Of a stretch of 64,000 nt of DNA, positions 37,201 to 46,100 are shown piece by piece (positions within the stretch are counted from its first letter, which is position 1; each line of letters starts with the position of its first letter). Under the pieces are notes generated by a model, which was given only the letters and a program-made list of their open reading frames with translations, did not search any database and was not told the origin of the DNA. Origin of the DNA: Bradyrhizobium sp. SRS-191 (GTDB taxonomy: Bacteria > Pseudomonadota > Alphaproteobacteria > Rhizobiales > Xanthobacteraceae). A program made the translations under genes and the position numbers. Location: the NCBI RefSeq assembly GCF_024586915.1, contig NZ_JANBVS010000001.1, positions 682,001 to 746,000 of the forward strand, given 5' to 3'.

Positions 37201-39203
37201 TCGGCGACGCTGATGGCGAGCGCGCGTGCGATCCTGGCGATCGACCACAGCGCCGAGAGCGTCGGCACGTCGAGATCGAGCTTGGCAGCCCCAGCCGCCA
37301 CCGTCGCGCCGATGCGCGAGAGATCCTTGTCCGACACGGCTAGCGCCGCGGACAGATAGGTGCGCAGCGCCTGGGCGTCCTTGCCGCTGCTCGCCAGCAC
37401 CCATGAATCGACCTTGTCGGTGAACAGCGGATTGTCGACATAGAGCGGCCGGTAGGTGCCGGTGCGATCGCCAGCCGAATTGAACACGCGGTCAAACAGG
37501 TCTGCAGCTGCCGGACCGTCGCCGCGGCCCCAAGTCTTCAGTACCGACCACAGCGCGGTCGTCTCGTCCATCGGCAGCGACAGGCGGCGCGCCAGCGCCA
37601 ATGTCTGGCCCACGAGCGTCAGTCCGGTCCCGCCGAAATCGGTCTGCCGCGACGCATGTAGCGTCCAGTCGATATCGGCCACCGCCACGCCTGAGACCTG
37701 CGACAGCCGGACGATGCGGTTGAGCCGGTCGATCCGGTCGGCATCGAGCTGATCGACCACCTGCAAGGTGTAGCTGACGTCGGTGCGGTCGCTGATGAGC
37801 TGGGCGCGCGGCGCGGCCGAGGCGGCATTGATGTAGAGTTTCGCGGCGAGCCCTGCCTCGAGCTCATCCGCGTTGAGGGAATCCACGAACAGGGCCGCAA
37901 TGGCGACGTCGTCGAGCCTGATGCGTTCGCTCAGCACGCTCGCCTGCGAGAGCGTGCCAGGCGGATAGAACCAGCCTTCCACGCCGGCCTCGGTCGCAGG
38001 CCAGGCCTGATCCACCTTCAGCTCGGTGTCGCTGTCGATGGTGACGACCGCCCGCATCGTTGTGCCGACGCGGAGGATCGAGGCCTCGGCTGCCGCGGCC
38101 TGGAAGCCGCTGCCGGTCACGACCAAATTGTCCTTGGAAATGCTGACCGTGGTCTTGATCGGCTGCGCCAGCAACTTTGCATCGCCGCCGAAACAATCGG
38201 CCAGGGCCACGCCCGAGCGCGCATTGACCACAAGATCGCGCTGCTCCGGCGACAGATTCAGGGTCTCGGCCGCGATCGCGGCGGCGTCCGGCATCTTGGG
38301 GGCGTCGGCCGCGCGGCCGACATAGGTCTGGTAGAGCCCGACCAGCGAAGAGCCGAGCTGCAGCATCGCGGCCCGCATTTCCGCCAGCCGCACATTGATC
38401 GGCAGATTGTAGGGGAACACCCGCGTCGCGATGGCGTAGTCGGTGTCCTGGCCGAGCTGCGGCACCAGGAAATCGTGGATCACCTGATTGACGATCTGCA
38501 GCTTCGGCACCGGCGTCGTCGTCTCGGCGCAGGTCAGCAGCTGCGTGAAGAGCCCCTTGCGCCGCGTCTCGAGCTTGGCCCAATCCGGGATCTTGTTCTT
38601 CGGATTGCTGGTGATCTGCTCGTCCACCACGCGCATGAGGTCGACGAAATAGGCCGCCGGTCCGACCACCGACTGGCAGTGCGGCGACGGGATGAAGTCC
38701 TGCGAGCCGAACAGGTCGGAGAACGACGGCAGATGGCTGAACTCCTCCGCCATCGCCGCAAGCGCGTTGTTGGACGAGGACACGCGGCCGTGCGCGGAGA
38801 GCGCCGCGCGCATCTGCGCGGCGAGGTGGACGACGCGACTGTGAACGTCGATCGCAGCGGCATGCACCTGCTCGAGCGTGGCATCGCTGACGGTTCCGGA
38901 ACCGTCGGAGCCGCGTGTCAGTTGCGCTCGGATTGCATGGAGCGGCCGGTTGGCGATCGCGGCCGCGCTGTGCAGGCCCGACCGATACAGGTGATCGACG
39001 ACCGCGGGATCGTCGGTGAGCCGTACCAGGCTCGCATGCGCACGGGCGGCGGCGAGAACCTGCTCGCGGTCACCGCCGGCGAACTGCAGGCGCGCAAGCG
39101 CGTCCTTGCGATAGAAATCCGTGCCAGCGAGCGCGACGCCCGGATTGGCCTCGAGGAAGTAGCGGAGTTGCGGATCGGCGGGGACGAAGACCGTATCGTT
39201 CAT
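31278..39203 (-). CDS. TcA-type Tc toxin pore/translocation subunit
   Basis: 2641 residues from the ATG at 39203 (AGAAGG upstream), typical for TcdA/TcA (about 2500). The N-terminus has the VRP1/SpvA-like signature (IPSPHCQSVVGPAAYFVDLMRVVDEQI). A long helical shell follows, with neuraminidase-like and receptor-binding-like beta regions in the middle. The coiled-coil pore region has long heptad-like helices (KDSENLHALQVRQERAILVQTGDLKAQLVLEAEDQLDSL), and the C-terminus matches the TcB-binding domain (CRKIERLSVTIPAVVGPYQNVHGTLTQ). TcA pentamers bind target cells and inject the toxin held in the TcB-TcC cocoon. It is transcribed towards the Hint gene and convergent with the TcB-TcC gene. The longer frame to 39503 has no Tc content. 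Confidence 0.92.
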   Translation of the reverse strand: MNDTVFVPADPQLRYFLEANPGVALAGTDFYRKDALARLQFAGGDREQVLAAARAHASLVRLTDDPAVVDHLYRSGLHSAAAIANRPLHAIRAQLTRGSDGSGTVSDATLEQVHAAAIDVHSRVVHLAAQMRAALSAHGRVSSSNNALAAMAEEFSHLPSFSDLFGSQDFIPSPHCQSVVGPAAYFVDLMRVVDEQITSNPKNKIPDWAKLETRRKGLFTQLLTCAETTTPVPKLQIVNQVIHDFLVPQLGQDTDYAIATRVFPYNLPINVRLAEMRAAMLQLGSSLVGLYQTYVGRAADAPKMPDAAAIAAETLNLSPEQRDLVVNARSGVALADCFGGDAKLLAQPIKTTVSISKDNLVVTGSGFQAAAAEASILRVGTTMRAVVTIDSDTELKVDQAWPATEAGVEGWFYPPGTLSQASVLSERIRLDDVAIAALFVDSLNADELEAGLAAKLYINAASAAPRAQLISDRTDVSYTLQVVDQLDADRIDRLNRIVRLSQVSGVAVADIDWTLHASRQTDFGGTGLTLVGQTLALARRLSLPMDETTALWSVLKTWGRGDGPAAADLFDRVFNSAGDRTGTYRPLYVDNPLFTDKVDSWVLASSGKDAQALRTYLSAALAVSDKDLSRIGATVAAGAAKLDLDVPTLSALWSIARIARALAISVADCTALMRLAGLSRFASPADVNKLIDLKALVAERNLSLADLAFIVWGEPGDKSGVVRAADVPPFLKALRAMAAEWLVTAANFSSDDDSTRGQRIFDALVYGKALDRSGIVTFPSWKLTFTVLTGLFPVSARDLVVRGIITLDEAIDAFDALIDNGIILGNGLAAPVNESTKLSFLFPGAPAPDRQIKIAAVRSVLRDLSERVQLSVDVLVPALRAQDEGTYGQLGTLFGCTADIAQAIVTDVLAKAFPGQDPRILLLTTAGDVTALTAPLVKSDRIAYLAEILGLKAADLSDAAASPAAFGLTSLETLTMAAVQAWSDYATLVALYQPLTDGPRNIAIYLTTGNITALSTATGWDATAFIDLVQDIWSKRITLTPSTLWQARACFELAATMGTDVGSATAIAKISRLPVLSGATPPDAWTDYAQAAASLLAMLKAKSAGSDWATAYKPVSDGTETARRDGLAPLAVWLNAGEPLKLATLRALSEYLLIDVETSACDVTSAIVEATAAVQTYLQRCRMSLEPGVVSLGNIAPVWWPWLSNYRVWEANRKIFLYPENYIDPNLRRDRTDLFRKLQEELQQSNITPATVERAFTNYLTAFADLAKLHTVEPARAVAPHPISGTPVETVFFLGRTEATPYQYYYRTLRKGNIWSQWSKIDVAMTSPDASLVFAFNRLILFWVEVDTVKGSYFVGGTQHDKQVRHASIHYAYRRLDETWSAPQSLESDVLFDAQPTLYVNNVINPTPGAPSVNGVDAKMAYWRRAFVQRVPATTDEGERLLIAFGNAFPIPASPNVPPPDLDKIKTSDERRFVGDVYRASQLGAYFSGKQQGAIQLVPATYLDIGLNATSIATYMPDFTPDPTQPPFAFIKLGSDLGPNISRSVLVDSAFVDSPDYPKRVIDAPYDMITNVASDATILAVKNQVGWFVFDNGDETFLMVPRNVTLKAIEDILKIDDVQIPVKTLDQKETVNVACQVIACGKYSDKPIDLQRQIFDFTRMTTSAVGRLVQIMTFGGVNELLSIKTQQASGPASLDFSRFYPDGKKPFNVGAPKALNGGAVDFDGAYRPYFEEIFFQAPFFIASQLSANQHHEDAKAWYDYIFDPAAISKGQVPPIGNEKSVYWQFLPFRSLTAKSLVDDLTDQTAIEAWNADPFDPHTVAQLRPVAYEKTIVQHYIGNLLDWADSLFARDTRESVNQATLLYLTAADLLGPRPRQRGVYQPPEPIDFAKIKTDYGQLIPQFLIELERVMPTPEPGHLKLEPAPFNMISAYFSVPESTEFITYWDRLESSLYKVRNCLSLAGLPRLLPLFDPPIDPRALIRSGGGGGSPAVINQGAGSLPHYRFQVMLDRAKQLTATLTSFGSALLSALEKKDSENLHALQVRQERAILVQTGDLKAQLVLEAEDQLDSLGQAKLAAQERLNFYTRMLSEGWSPAEVTSLTTMILANVFQTTAGVIRALSGGAHLVPNAGSPFAMTYGGREIGSSLGAFADAADIVSGTLNFASTLSSVIAGYQRREQEWTLQKNTAGYEVAQMDAQIAAAKARVASLKRDVAINTLSIEQNNAMQAALTSKFTNADLYGWMASRLQALYFQCYKIALDLALASQRAYQYELDNQTSVLDFSYWESGRAGLLAGEGLQVALGQLEHAYYTANRRRLTIEKTVSLWALDPVALLTLQRTGSCNFQLSELLFDYDFPGQYCRKIERLSVTIPAVVGPYQNVHGTLTQTSNTVLIKDDPTSVRFLLGADVTPTDGMLRLNWRNMQQIALSRGTDDGTIAGVSADDRYLPFEGTGAVSSWRLDLPLGANRIDFSAIADVVITLTYSALVGGGTFKDAVTGAIANSYAGQASMALQQRYPDAWARFLNPAGPTPQAMTFAIGPDAAPPNLLAPNAVKAYLQLDVTVPFTGNLVVELAPAAGGALSLNLTEKTPWGSGAIACPLTPAANWTITLKQVPPALLKDGHLKPGVLTGATLVLDYTATLRKP

Positions 39204-39417
39204 CGTCGAGCCCTTCTTCCGAGCCGGACCATGACATTGATCCGCGGCAAGCTGCAAAGACCAAGTCTCACAACTCAAAATAGATAGAAGAGCAACACCG
39301 ACTGAGTCAACCAATGATTGATTAAATCGCGATGTTAGCGGAAGCCGAGACGCGCGAACGAGACAGCCTTTAACGCCTGCGTGGTGGCAATGCACGTTGA
39401 GCGACAGGCCATCATCG

Positions 39418-40827
39418 TCATTGCGGCGTGCGCCAGCCACTGAGCGCCATGATGCCGCGGCTGCGGTCCGGCCGAACCACGATGCTGGCGTGGCTGCCGA
39501 CATGCTGTCCCCGATCGAAACTGAGCGGCGGCAGGACGCCAGTCTGGAAATCGCGCAGGCTTTCGATCGCGGTCATTAGCCCGGCCCGGCTGACGCGCGC
39601 ACCCATACGCTTCAGCCCTTCGGCGAGAACCGCCGCCGCCGCGCCCGCCAGCGGCGGCACAGCCGAAGCGGCCGCTCCGCCCGGCCCGATCGGAAGCACC
39701 AGCCGCAATCTTTCATCGGTCGCAATCTCCGGCGCCACCGCTTCCGCCGCGCCCGCGAGCAGGAACGAGCCCGGCTGATCGGCAAGTCGGGCAGCCAGAC
39801 GGTCGAAATCGGCGTCGGACAGAACGACAATGGCATCGGGAGACGCGGCGGGCGCAGGCGGAAGCAGTGCGGCAAGGTTGTCGGCATGCGCGCGCCGCAA
39901 CACCGTTGCGCCGCGACGCCGCGCCTGATCGGTCACGGCGTCGGCCACGGTTCCATCTGGACCGACGACGACGAGTTGCATGGGATGTCCGATCTCGGCG
40001 GCGAGTTCGTCGACCAGCCCGCGCATCTGGTCTTCGACGGGCGCAAGGAGATGGAACAGATTGGACGCGTCTTGCGCGATGGCCGGCCGAAGTGGCGCGA
40101 TCACCGGCACATCGTCGGCCTCCTGGCCGGGCTCGGCCGGCAGCATCGTGCCAGCCAGCGCAAAGACGCGGCCGCTCGCGACCAGCGAACGCCAGGCTTC
40201 GGCGGTGTCACTCCCCGCATCGGCGGTGACCAGTTGCAGCCGGCGGCCATAGATCGGCCCTGCCGCCGTCAGCGCGCGCTCCAGTCCATCGCGCATCGCG
40301 TGCCCCCAGGGCGCGGCCGGTCCGGACAGCGGCAGCACCGCGCCGATGCCGATCTCGCCGGGCGTCACGCCGGGATCGAGATCGCGGTCGGTGCCGACGA
40401 TGCGGAGTTGGTCGAGCAGCGCCGAAGCCTGAGCCGCCGTCAGTTGGAAGCGCGGCATGCTGGGCGCAAGTGTCCGGCCGCCGGGATCGATCCCCTGCCC
40501 CAGGGCGCGAATGAGCAGGGCGTCGTCGTAAGCCGGGCGGCCCGGCTGTGCAGACGTGGCCTCGCGCGGCGCCGTCAATGCCCGCCAGCTGAGCGGCGGC
40601 ATGGTGATGCCACCCTCGCGGCCGCCGGCCCCGTCTCGCCCGTGGCACCCCGCGCAGCGGCGCAGCCGCGGCGCCAGCCGGATGTTGCTGCCAGCGAATG
40701 AAGCGATCACCTCGTCGGCAACGCCGCCCGTGACGAAAATGCGGCGTCCGGAGGATGCATCGTCGCCGGCCCCGGCCGCGGTGGCGAGGAAAAGCGCACA
40801 GCACCCGCTCCACAGCGCGCGGCGCAT
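39418..40827 (-). CDS. Cytochrome c fused to a periplasmic-binding-protein domain
   Basis: 469 residues. A signal peptide (about 20 residues) precedes a class I cytochrome c domain with a CAGCH haem site (Cys58, Cys61, His62) and a likely axial Met in MPRF (about 125). From about residue 155 a type-1 periplasmic binding fold begins (EIGIGAVLPLSGPAAPWGHAMRDGLERALTAAG), as in branched-chain amino-acid receptors. The fusion suggests a soluble redox protein that senses or binds a small molecule and passes electrons. It starts only 3 bp after the SCO stop, so it is the last gene of the operon beginning at 54308. The 214 bp beyond its end are the TcA promoter side. Confidence 0.85.
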   Translation of the reverse strand: MRRALWSGCCALFLATAAGAGDDASSGRRIFVTGGVADEVIASFAGSNIRLAPRLRRCAGCHGRDGAGGREGGITMPPLSWRALTAPREATSAQPGRPAYDDALLIRALGQGIDPGGRTLAPSMPRFQLTAAQASALLDQLRIVGTDRDLDPGVTPGEIGIGAVLPLSGPAAPWGHAMRDGLERALTAAGPIYGRRLQLVTADAGSDTAEAWRSLVASGRVFALAGTMLPAEPGQEADDVPVIAPLRPAIAQDASNLFHLLAPVEDQMRGLVDELAAEIGHPMQLVVVGPDGTVADAVTDQARRRGATVLRRAHADNLAALLPPAPAASPDAIVVLSDADFDRLAARLADQPGSFLLAGAAEAVAPEIATDERLRLVLPIGPGGAAASAVPPLAGAAAAVLAEGLKRMGARVSRAGLMTAIESLRDFQTGVLPPLSFDRGQHVGSHASIVVRPDRSRGIMALSGWRTPQ

Positions 40828-40830
40828 CCG

Positions 40831-41940
40831 TCATTTGGTCGATTGCAGCGCGAGCACCGCGCGCGCGATCACAGCCGGCTCGGCCATCCCGAACGTCTTG
40901 GTCCAGACGCCGGTTTCGACGTTGCCCAGGATCACGATGGTCGAGTGGTCGAGCGGGTCGACGGTGTAGGCGGCAAGCCGCCGCAACAGTGGATCGATCT
41001 CGGACGGCGCGCCGGTCAGGAAGTACCAGCCGGGCTTGATACCGAAATTCTCGGCGAATGCCTTCAGCTCGGCGGGATGATCGTGCTGCGGGTCGACGGA
41101 CAGCGAGATCATGTTGATCGCGCCGCCGACCTTGTCGCCGAGCAGGTTCTGGACCTGCGCCAAATTTGCCGTGACCATCGGACAGGTGTCCTTGCAGGTG
41201 GTCAGGACGAAGTTGATCATCACGATCTTGCCGCGCAGGAGGTCATCGAAGAAATGCACCTCGCGGCCGTCCTGCGTCACCAGCAGCGGGTTTTGCATGT
41301 AGGCGCGCGCGGCGCCGGAGGCGTCGGCCTTCGCGGCCGGCCCGGCAGCGCCGATCAGCGCGTCGCGGACCATGTCGGGATCGTTGCCATCGACATGGGT
41401 CCAGCCGCCGTCCCTGTCGTTGCGGACCAGCACCACCGGCGTGTGCTCCTCGGGCCGGCCGAGCGGCTGGCCGAGCTTGTCGAGCAGCCTCGCGATGTCG
41501 GGCAGCGCGCCGGTGACGAAGGTCCAGCCCGGTCCCGGATCGAACAGGGCGCTGAACTCCTTGAGCTTGGCAGGCGTGTCCGTGACCGGATCGATCGAAA
41601 TCGAGATCAGCTCGATATCCTTGCCGATGCGCGCCGCAAGCTTTTCTTGCACCACGCGGAAGTTCGACGTCTGCATCGGGCAGATCGTGGTGCAGGACGT
41701 GTAGATGAAGTCGATCGCCACTGTGCGCCCGCGGACCAGGTCGCTGTAGAACTTCAGCGACTTGCCGTTCTGGTCGCGCACCGGGATATCCGGGATCGCC
41801 GCGGCCGACTGTTGCAGGACGGCCGGCTTCGCGGATTCGTGGTTCATGTGGGACATGTCGTGCGGCGCCATCTCGTGCGCAATGACCGGCAAGGCCGCGC
41901 ATATCATCATGGCAACGCCGATGGCGATTCTGCTCTTCAT
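40831..41940 (-). CDS. Tandem SCO1/SenC copper chaperone (two domains)
   Basis: 369 residues with an N-terminal signal segment, followed by a Met/His-rich stretch (HEMAPHDMSHMNH) that may bind copper. Two complete SCO domains follow. The first has Cys83-x3-Cys87 (TSCTTICPM) and His166; the second has Cys249-x3-Cys253 (TTCKDTCPM) and His332. In SCO proteins the CxxxC pair and the distal His bind copper for delivery to oxidases. Tandem duplication in one chain is unusual. The ATG overlaps the flavoprotein stop (ATGA), with GGAGGAG upstream. The likely client is the giant multicopper oxidase of the same operon. Confidence 0.9.
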   Translation of the reverse strand: MKSRIAIGVAMMICAALPVIAHEMAPHDMSHMNHESAKPAVLQQSAAAIPDIPVRDQNGKSLKFYSDLVRGRTVAIDFIYTSCTTICPMQTSNFRVVQEKLAARIGKDIELISISIDPVTDTPAKLKEFSALFDPGPGWTFVTGALPDIARLLDKLGQPLGRPEEHTPVVLVRNDRDGGWTHVDGNDPDMVRDALIGAAGPAAKADASGAARAYMQNPLLVTQDGREVHFFDDLLRGKIVMINFVLTTCKDTCPMVTANLAQVQNLLGDKVGGAINMISLSVDPQHDHPAELKAFAENFGIKPGWYFLTGAPSEIDPLLRRLAAYTVDPLDHSTIVILGNVETGVWTKTFGMAEPAVIARAVLALQSTK

Positions 41941-43061
41941 GCGACGCTCCTCCGTTCGTCCTGCCGCGTGCGCCGCTGCCAGAACGGCGCCTCCGGCCAG
42001 CGCTGCTCCAGGGCGTAATTGCTTGCACACTGATCCAGATAGCTGCGCCAGGCGGCTTCGCGCCGATCCGCCGCGGCCAAGAGCGCATCGCGCTCGCCGT
42101 CGAGCGTGCGCACGACGGCCGCCGCGGCGTCGATGCCGCTCTCGATCGCGACCAAAATACCTTCCGAGGACAGCGGGTCCTGGGTCGCAGCGGCGTCGCC
42201 AAGCGCCAGCCAGGCGGCATCGCCGAACCGCTCCAGCCGGCCGCTGACCGCGGGGACGACCGACGGCGGCCCCGCGAGCCCAGCGCCGTAGCGCAAGGCT
42301 CGCGCCGCGGTGTGCTCCGCCGCGGCCAGCCGGTTGAACCATGACGTCATCCGTGCGCCGCCGTTCGCAAGATCGGCATCGGTCATGAAGACGGTCGCGA
42401 GACGATCCTGCGGCAGCGGCGCGGAGTACCACCAGCCGTCCGGCACCGCCTCGACCAGCGTTGCGGCCGGCTCAGCCTCCGCATCGGCGCGCCGGGCGAC
42501 ATAACCGACCAGCGCGACCATGCGGTCGACGGCGTGCCGCCTGACGCCGCGCTGGCGCGCAAAGTTCGCATGGCGTCCGCCGGCATCGAGCACGATGCGC
42601 GCATCGATCTGGCGGCCAGCGGAAAGACGCAGACGAAAGCCCCCAGCCGTTAGCGCGTCAGATGCGAAAACGGCTGCGGACGGAGCAATACGCGCGCCCG
42701 CCGCACGCGCCGCGGCGCGCAGCAGCGCGTCGAAGCGGCGTCGATCGAGATGCCAGCCGTGACCGAAACGGTTGAACAGGAAATCGCGGCCCCAGGGCTC
42801 CGCGCCGCCCCATGCCGACCAGCTTCCGACCGAGGGCAGATGGCCCTCGCCTGCCATAGCACTCCACAGGCCGAGCGCCTGCAGCGCCGGCTTTGACGCC
42901 GGCGGCAGCGTCTCCCCGACGGCAAGCCGCGGCCGGCCGGCGTCGAGCAGCACGACCGCGACGCCCGCGCGCGCCAGCGTGAGCGCGGCGGCGGACCCGG
43001 CCGGCCCGCCACCGATGATCACGACATCGGCTGTCCGCGGCAGCGCCGCATCGCCTCGCAT
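41937..43061 (-). CDS. LodB-like FAD-dependent oxidoreductase
   Basis: 374 residues from the ATG at 43061 (GAGG 8 bp upstream); a TTG at 43115, overlapping the quinoprotein stop, is less likely. The Rossmann dinucleotide motif is VVIIGGGPAGSAAALTLARAG near the N-terminus, followed by GETLPPASKPALQALGLW and a second FAD block (LALGDAAATQDPLSSEGI), as in tryptophan-halogenase/geranylgeranyl-reductase-like flavoproteins. LodB proteins of this family are needed to make the cysteine tryptophylquinone cofactor of LodA-type oxidases. The gene lies directly downstream of a LodA-like gene, which supports that role. Confidence 0.85.
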   Translation of the reverse strand: MRGDAALPRTADVVIIGGGPAGSAAALTLARAGVAVVLLDAGRPRLAVGETLPPASKPALQALGLWSAMAGEGHLPSVGSWSAWGGAEPWGRDFLFNRFGHGWHLDRRRFDALLRAAARAAGARIAPSAAVFASDALTAGGFRLRLSAGRQIDARIVLDAGGRHANFARQRGVRRHAVDRMVALVGYVARRADAEAEPAATLVEAVPDGWWYSAPLPQDRLATVFMTDADLANGGARMTSWFNRLAAAEHTAARALRYGAGLAGPPSVVPAVSGRLERFGDAAWLALGDAAATQDPLSSEGILVAIESGIDAAAAVVRTLDGERDALLAAADRREAAWRSYLDQCASNYALEQRWPEAPFWQRRTRQDERRSVA

Positions 43062-43111
43062 CTTGCTTACCTCGTTCCCTGCCTCATTCCTTGTCTCGTT
43101 TCTTGCTTCGC

Positions 43112-46100
43112 TCAATGCGGCGTGCCCATGCCCAGGACCTTGCCGCTCTTGCGGCGATAGATCCGGTGCGGCGTCACCGGCGCCTTCGGCGGCCGCCGCA
43201 CGGCAGCCATCAGCGCCACCTTCGGCTCCTCAAGCGGACAGCCCTTATCGATCCACTGCGCCAAGATGTTGCCGCAGGTCTGGCCGCCGGTATCAGGCAC
43301 GATGGAGCGGAAGTCGGTCGCCATCGCGCCATTGCCGGCAAGCAGGCTCTGCATGATCGGGCTCGCGACGGAATCGAACGGCACGATCCAGCCATTGTCG
43401 GGATTGGCGAGCGCCGACATCAGTGGGCGGTTGCCCTTCTTGAACCACCAATGCACCATCTCGGTACGCACGGCGCCCTTCTTGTCCGGATCGGGCCCGG
43501 TGATGCGGACGTTGTGGCCGGCCTGGCCGACCTGACGCTGGCGCAGCGTGTTGATGACGTAGTCCATGGCCTGCAGCAGCGTCTTCTGCGGCGGCGGCGT
43601 GGTGTTGGCGAGCGAGACGCACCAGTCGCGCAGCAACAGCTCCTCGTCCGCGGTGAAAACGTGGTACATCGGCCCGTTGAAGGAGAGCAGCTGGAAGAAC
43701 GGGCTGATCTCGGGACGTCCGGGCACCATGAGACCCGAGGCCTGCAGCTCGTTCATGAAGCCCGGCGGATCCAGGAACCAGTCGTTGATCGCGGTCGAGC
43801 CCAGCGTCTTCTCGCCATGGGTCTGGCTGGCGAAGGGCGCCTTGCTGACGATCAGCGCCTGAACCTTGGCGTCGAGGCTCTGATTGTTCTGGAAGTGGTC
43901 GGTGATGGCCTGGCCGAGGCTGCCCAACGTGCCGAAGGTGACGTAGCCGGTCCAGATCCGCTCCCAGGCCTTCTGCATCGCGTCGGGACCTTCGTTCGCC
44001 CTGACCCGGTCGAGATAGATCTCGACGGCACGCTTGGCCAGCGCGCCATGGCCGGCGGAGGCGTTGTCGATGCCGACATGCAGCGAATAGTACAGCGGGT
44101 TGATATTGAACGCCTTCAGCGTGTTGACGGTCGACACCAGCGCGATCGACGACCATTCGAGATAGAGCGTCATGCCGAGGATCTCGGGCAGGAACTCGTC
44201 GTCGAATTGCGAGATCGCCAGCAGGAAGCAGGGCTGTGTGAAGGCCTCGTCGAGCAGGCGCGGATCGTCGGCATAGGCGCGGGTGTAGAGATCCGGCAGA
44301 TAGTAGTTCAGGCTCTTGAGCAGGTCGGTGTAGACGTTGGCGTGGTTTTGCGAGGCCACGCCGTCGCCGAGCTCGTCCTGGCGAATCTGTGCCAGCAGTT
44401 CGCCGACCTCGTCGACCGGCCCGTCGGGAATCGCGCGGCGCAGCCAGGCGCCGTCGAGCTGGTTGAACGGTCCCATCTGGAAAAGACCGTAGGCCTGCTG
44501 CTCGCGCGTGCTGGTGGAGAGATAGGTCGCCGGCTGAAAGCCCTGGCTTGCGGGCTCGTTGGGGGCGCGGTTGTCGCTGAGCAGATTCGGATTCGAGGTG
44601 GTCTGGTTGTCGCGGACGAAATTGGCGTAGATCTCCTCCATTCGCGCATCGAACGCCGCCTGGCTGTAGGGAAACCAGGACCAGACCTCATCCGCATCGG
44701 GCTCGTGCATGTTGCGGCGGCCTTCGTCCAGATAGTGATGCACGAGCTGGTGAGCGCGCGGCACGAAGTCCGGATAGGCGTCGATGTTCATCAGATAGTA
44801 GAAGAAGTCGCGCTCGCTGCTGCCGTAATAGGGCGAGCGCTCGGTCTCGACATAGAGCGTCTCGCCCTTGACCTCGCGCTTCACCACGAAGCCGAAATGC
44901 GACCACGCCTTGATCATCGCATTGTCGAGCGCGGGCGAGACCGAGGGAATGCCGCGGGCCCAGGGCTGCCGCACCGACAATGCGCGCGCCAAGGTGCCTT
45001 CGGTTGTCTCGTCGAAACTGGCCACGACCTTGTCGAGTTCCTCTTCCGGAATCACGTCGTCGGGCCGCGCCGTCGGCCACCAATTGGTGTTGCACTCGCT
45101 GAAATCGGCCTGCCATGGCATCGCCATGTGCCGGGTGATCGCGCCGGGGCCATTGGTCTTGGCGTCGATGCGGCAGGGGCCGGACCACAGCGCCGGATCG
45201 GTGGCGATGTAGGTGATCTCGATGCCGGGATAGAATGGCGCGCCGATGCAGGGCTCGAAGGCCGCACGGTTGAGCGCCTCGGGCTGGGCCGCCACCGGAA
45301 TACTGTCGAACGGCACCGGTTGCGGCACGCCGGTCCAATCGTCGTCGAAATCGCCCTTCGCCCATCGCTTCATGTTGCCGTATTGCCGGTCCGACAGCGT
45401 CAGCCAAGTGACGTAATAGCCGCCGGGGATCGGCACCGTCGGCGGGGTCACCGGCCAATCCTTGCCGCTCGCGCAGTCGTAGACCTTGTCGTTGATCTGG
45501 CCGGGGTTGAGCTTGGTGCCCGGAATGTCTTCCGTCGTCTGCGGCTCGCCGCCGTCGCCGGACATCTGCGGCATGAAGCGGTAGCTGGCGTAGGACAGGC
45601 TCTCCGGCGTGTCGGCGGCTTGCGGCGTCGCAGCCACCAGTCCCGGCGGACGCAGCCGTCCAAAAATCTTCTGGCGCTCGGTTGCCGCCTCGACGTCCTC
45701 GCTCTTCTGCTTGGTGTGCAGCAGGTCGAACAGCCGACTGTGCACGTTGGCGAAATCGTTGTTGGTGTTGGCGCCGTGATGCTCGTAGGCGGTACGGTTG
45801 AGCCAGGTGAAGCCGGCGAGGCGCGCCAGGATCGGATAGATGTCTCGCGTGAACGACACCTTGCGATCGGGAAGCTTGCCGCCGTTCTGCTTCTTCTCCC
45901 AGGTCTCCATCGCGGTGTCCCAGAGTGTGGTCGGCATCTGCGCGTCGGCCGCGAATTTCGGCGGCGTCACCAGCACCCAGGCGCTGTCCCTGACCTCGAC
46001 CGCCTTGCCGCCAATCCGCACCTCCGCCGTGACCGGGCCGTCGGACGTGTCGTCGAACCAGTAGTCGTTGTTGGCGTAGTAATTGTTGTCCATCAGCCGG

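Noticed and set aside
21306..39322. TGATTGAT shared by both Tc upstream regions (21307-21314 and 39315-39322)
   Set aside because: An 8-mer match is expected by chance at this length and the orientation to the genes differs. Not enough to propose a shared operator.
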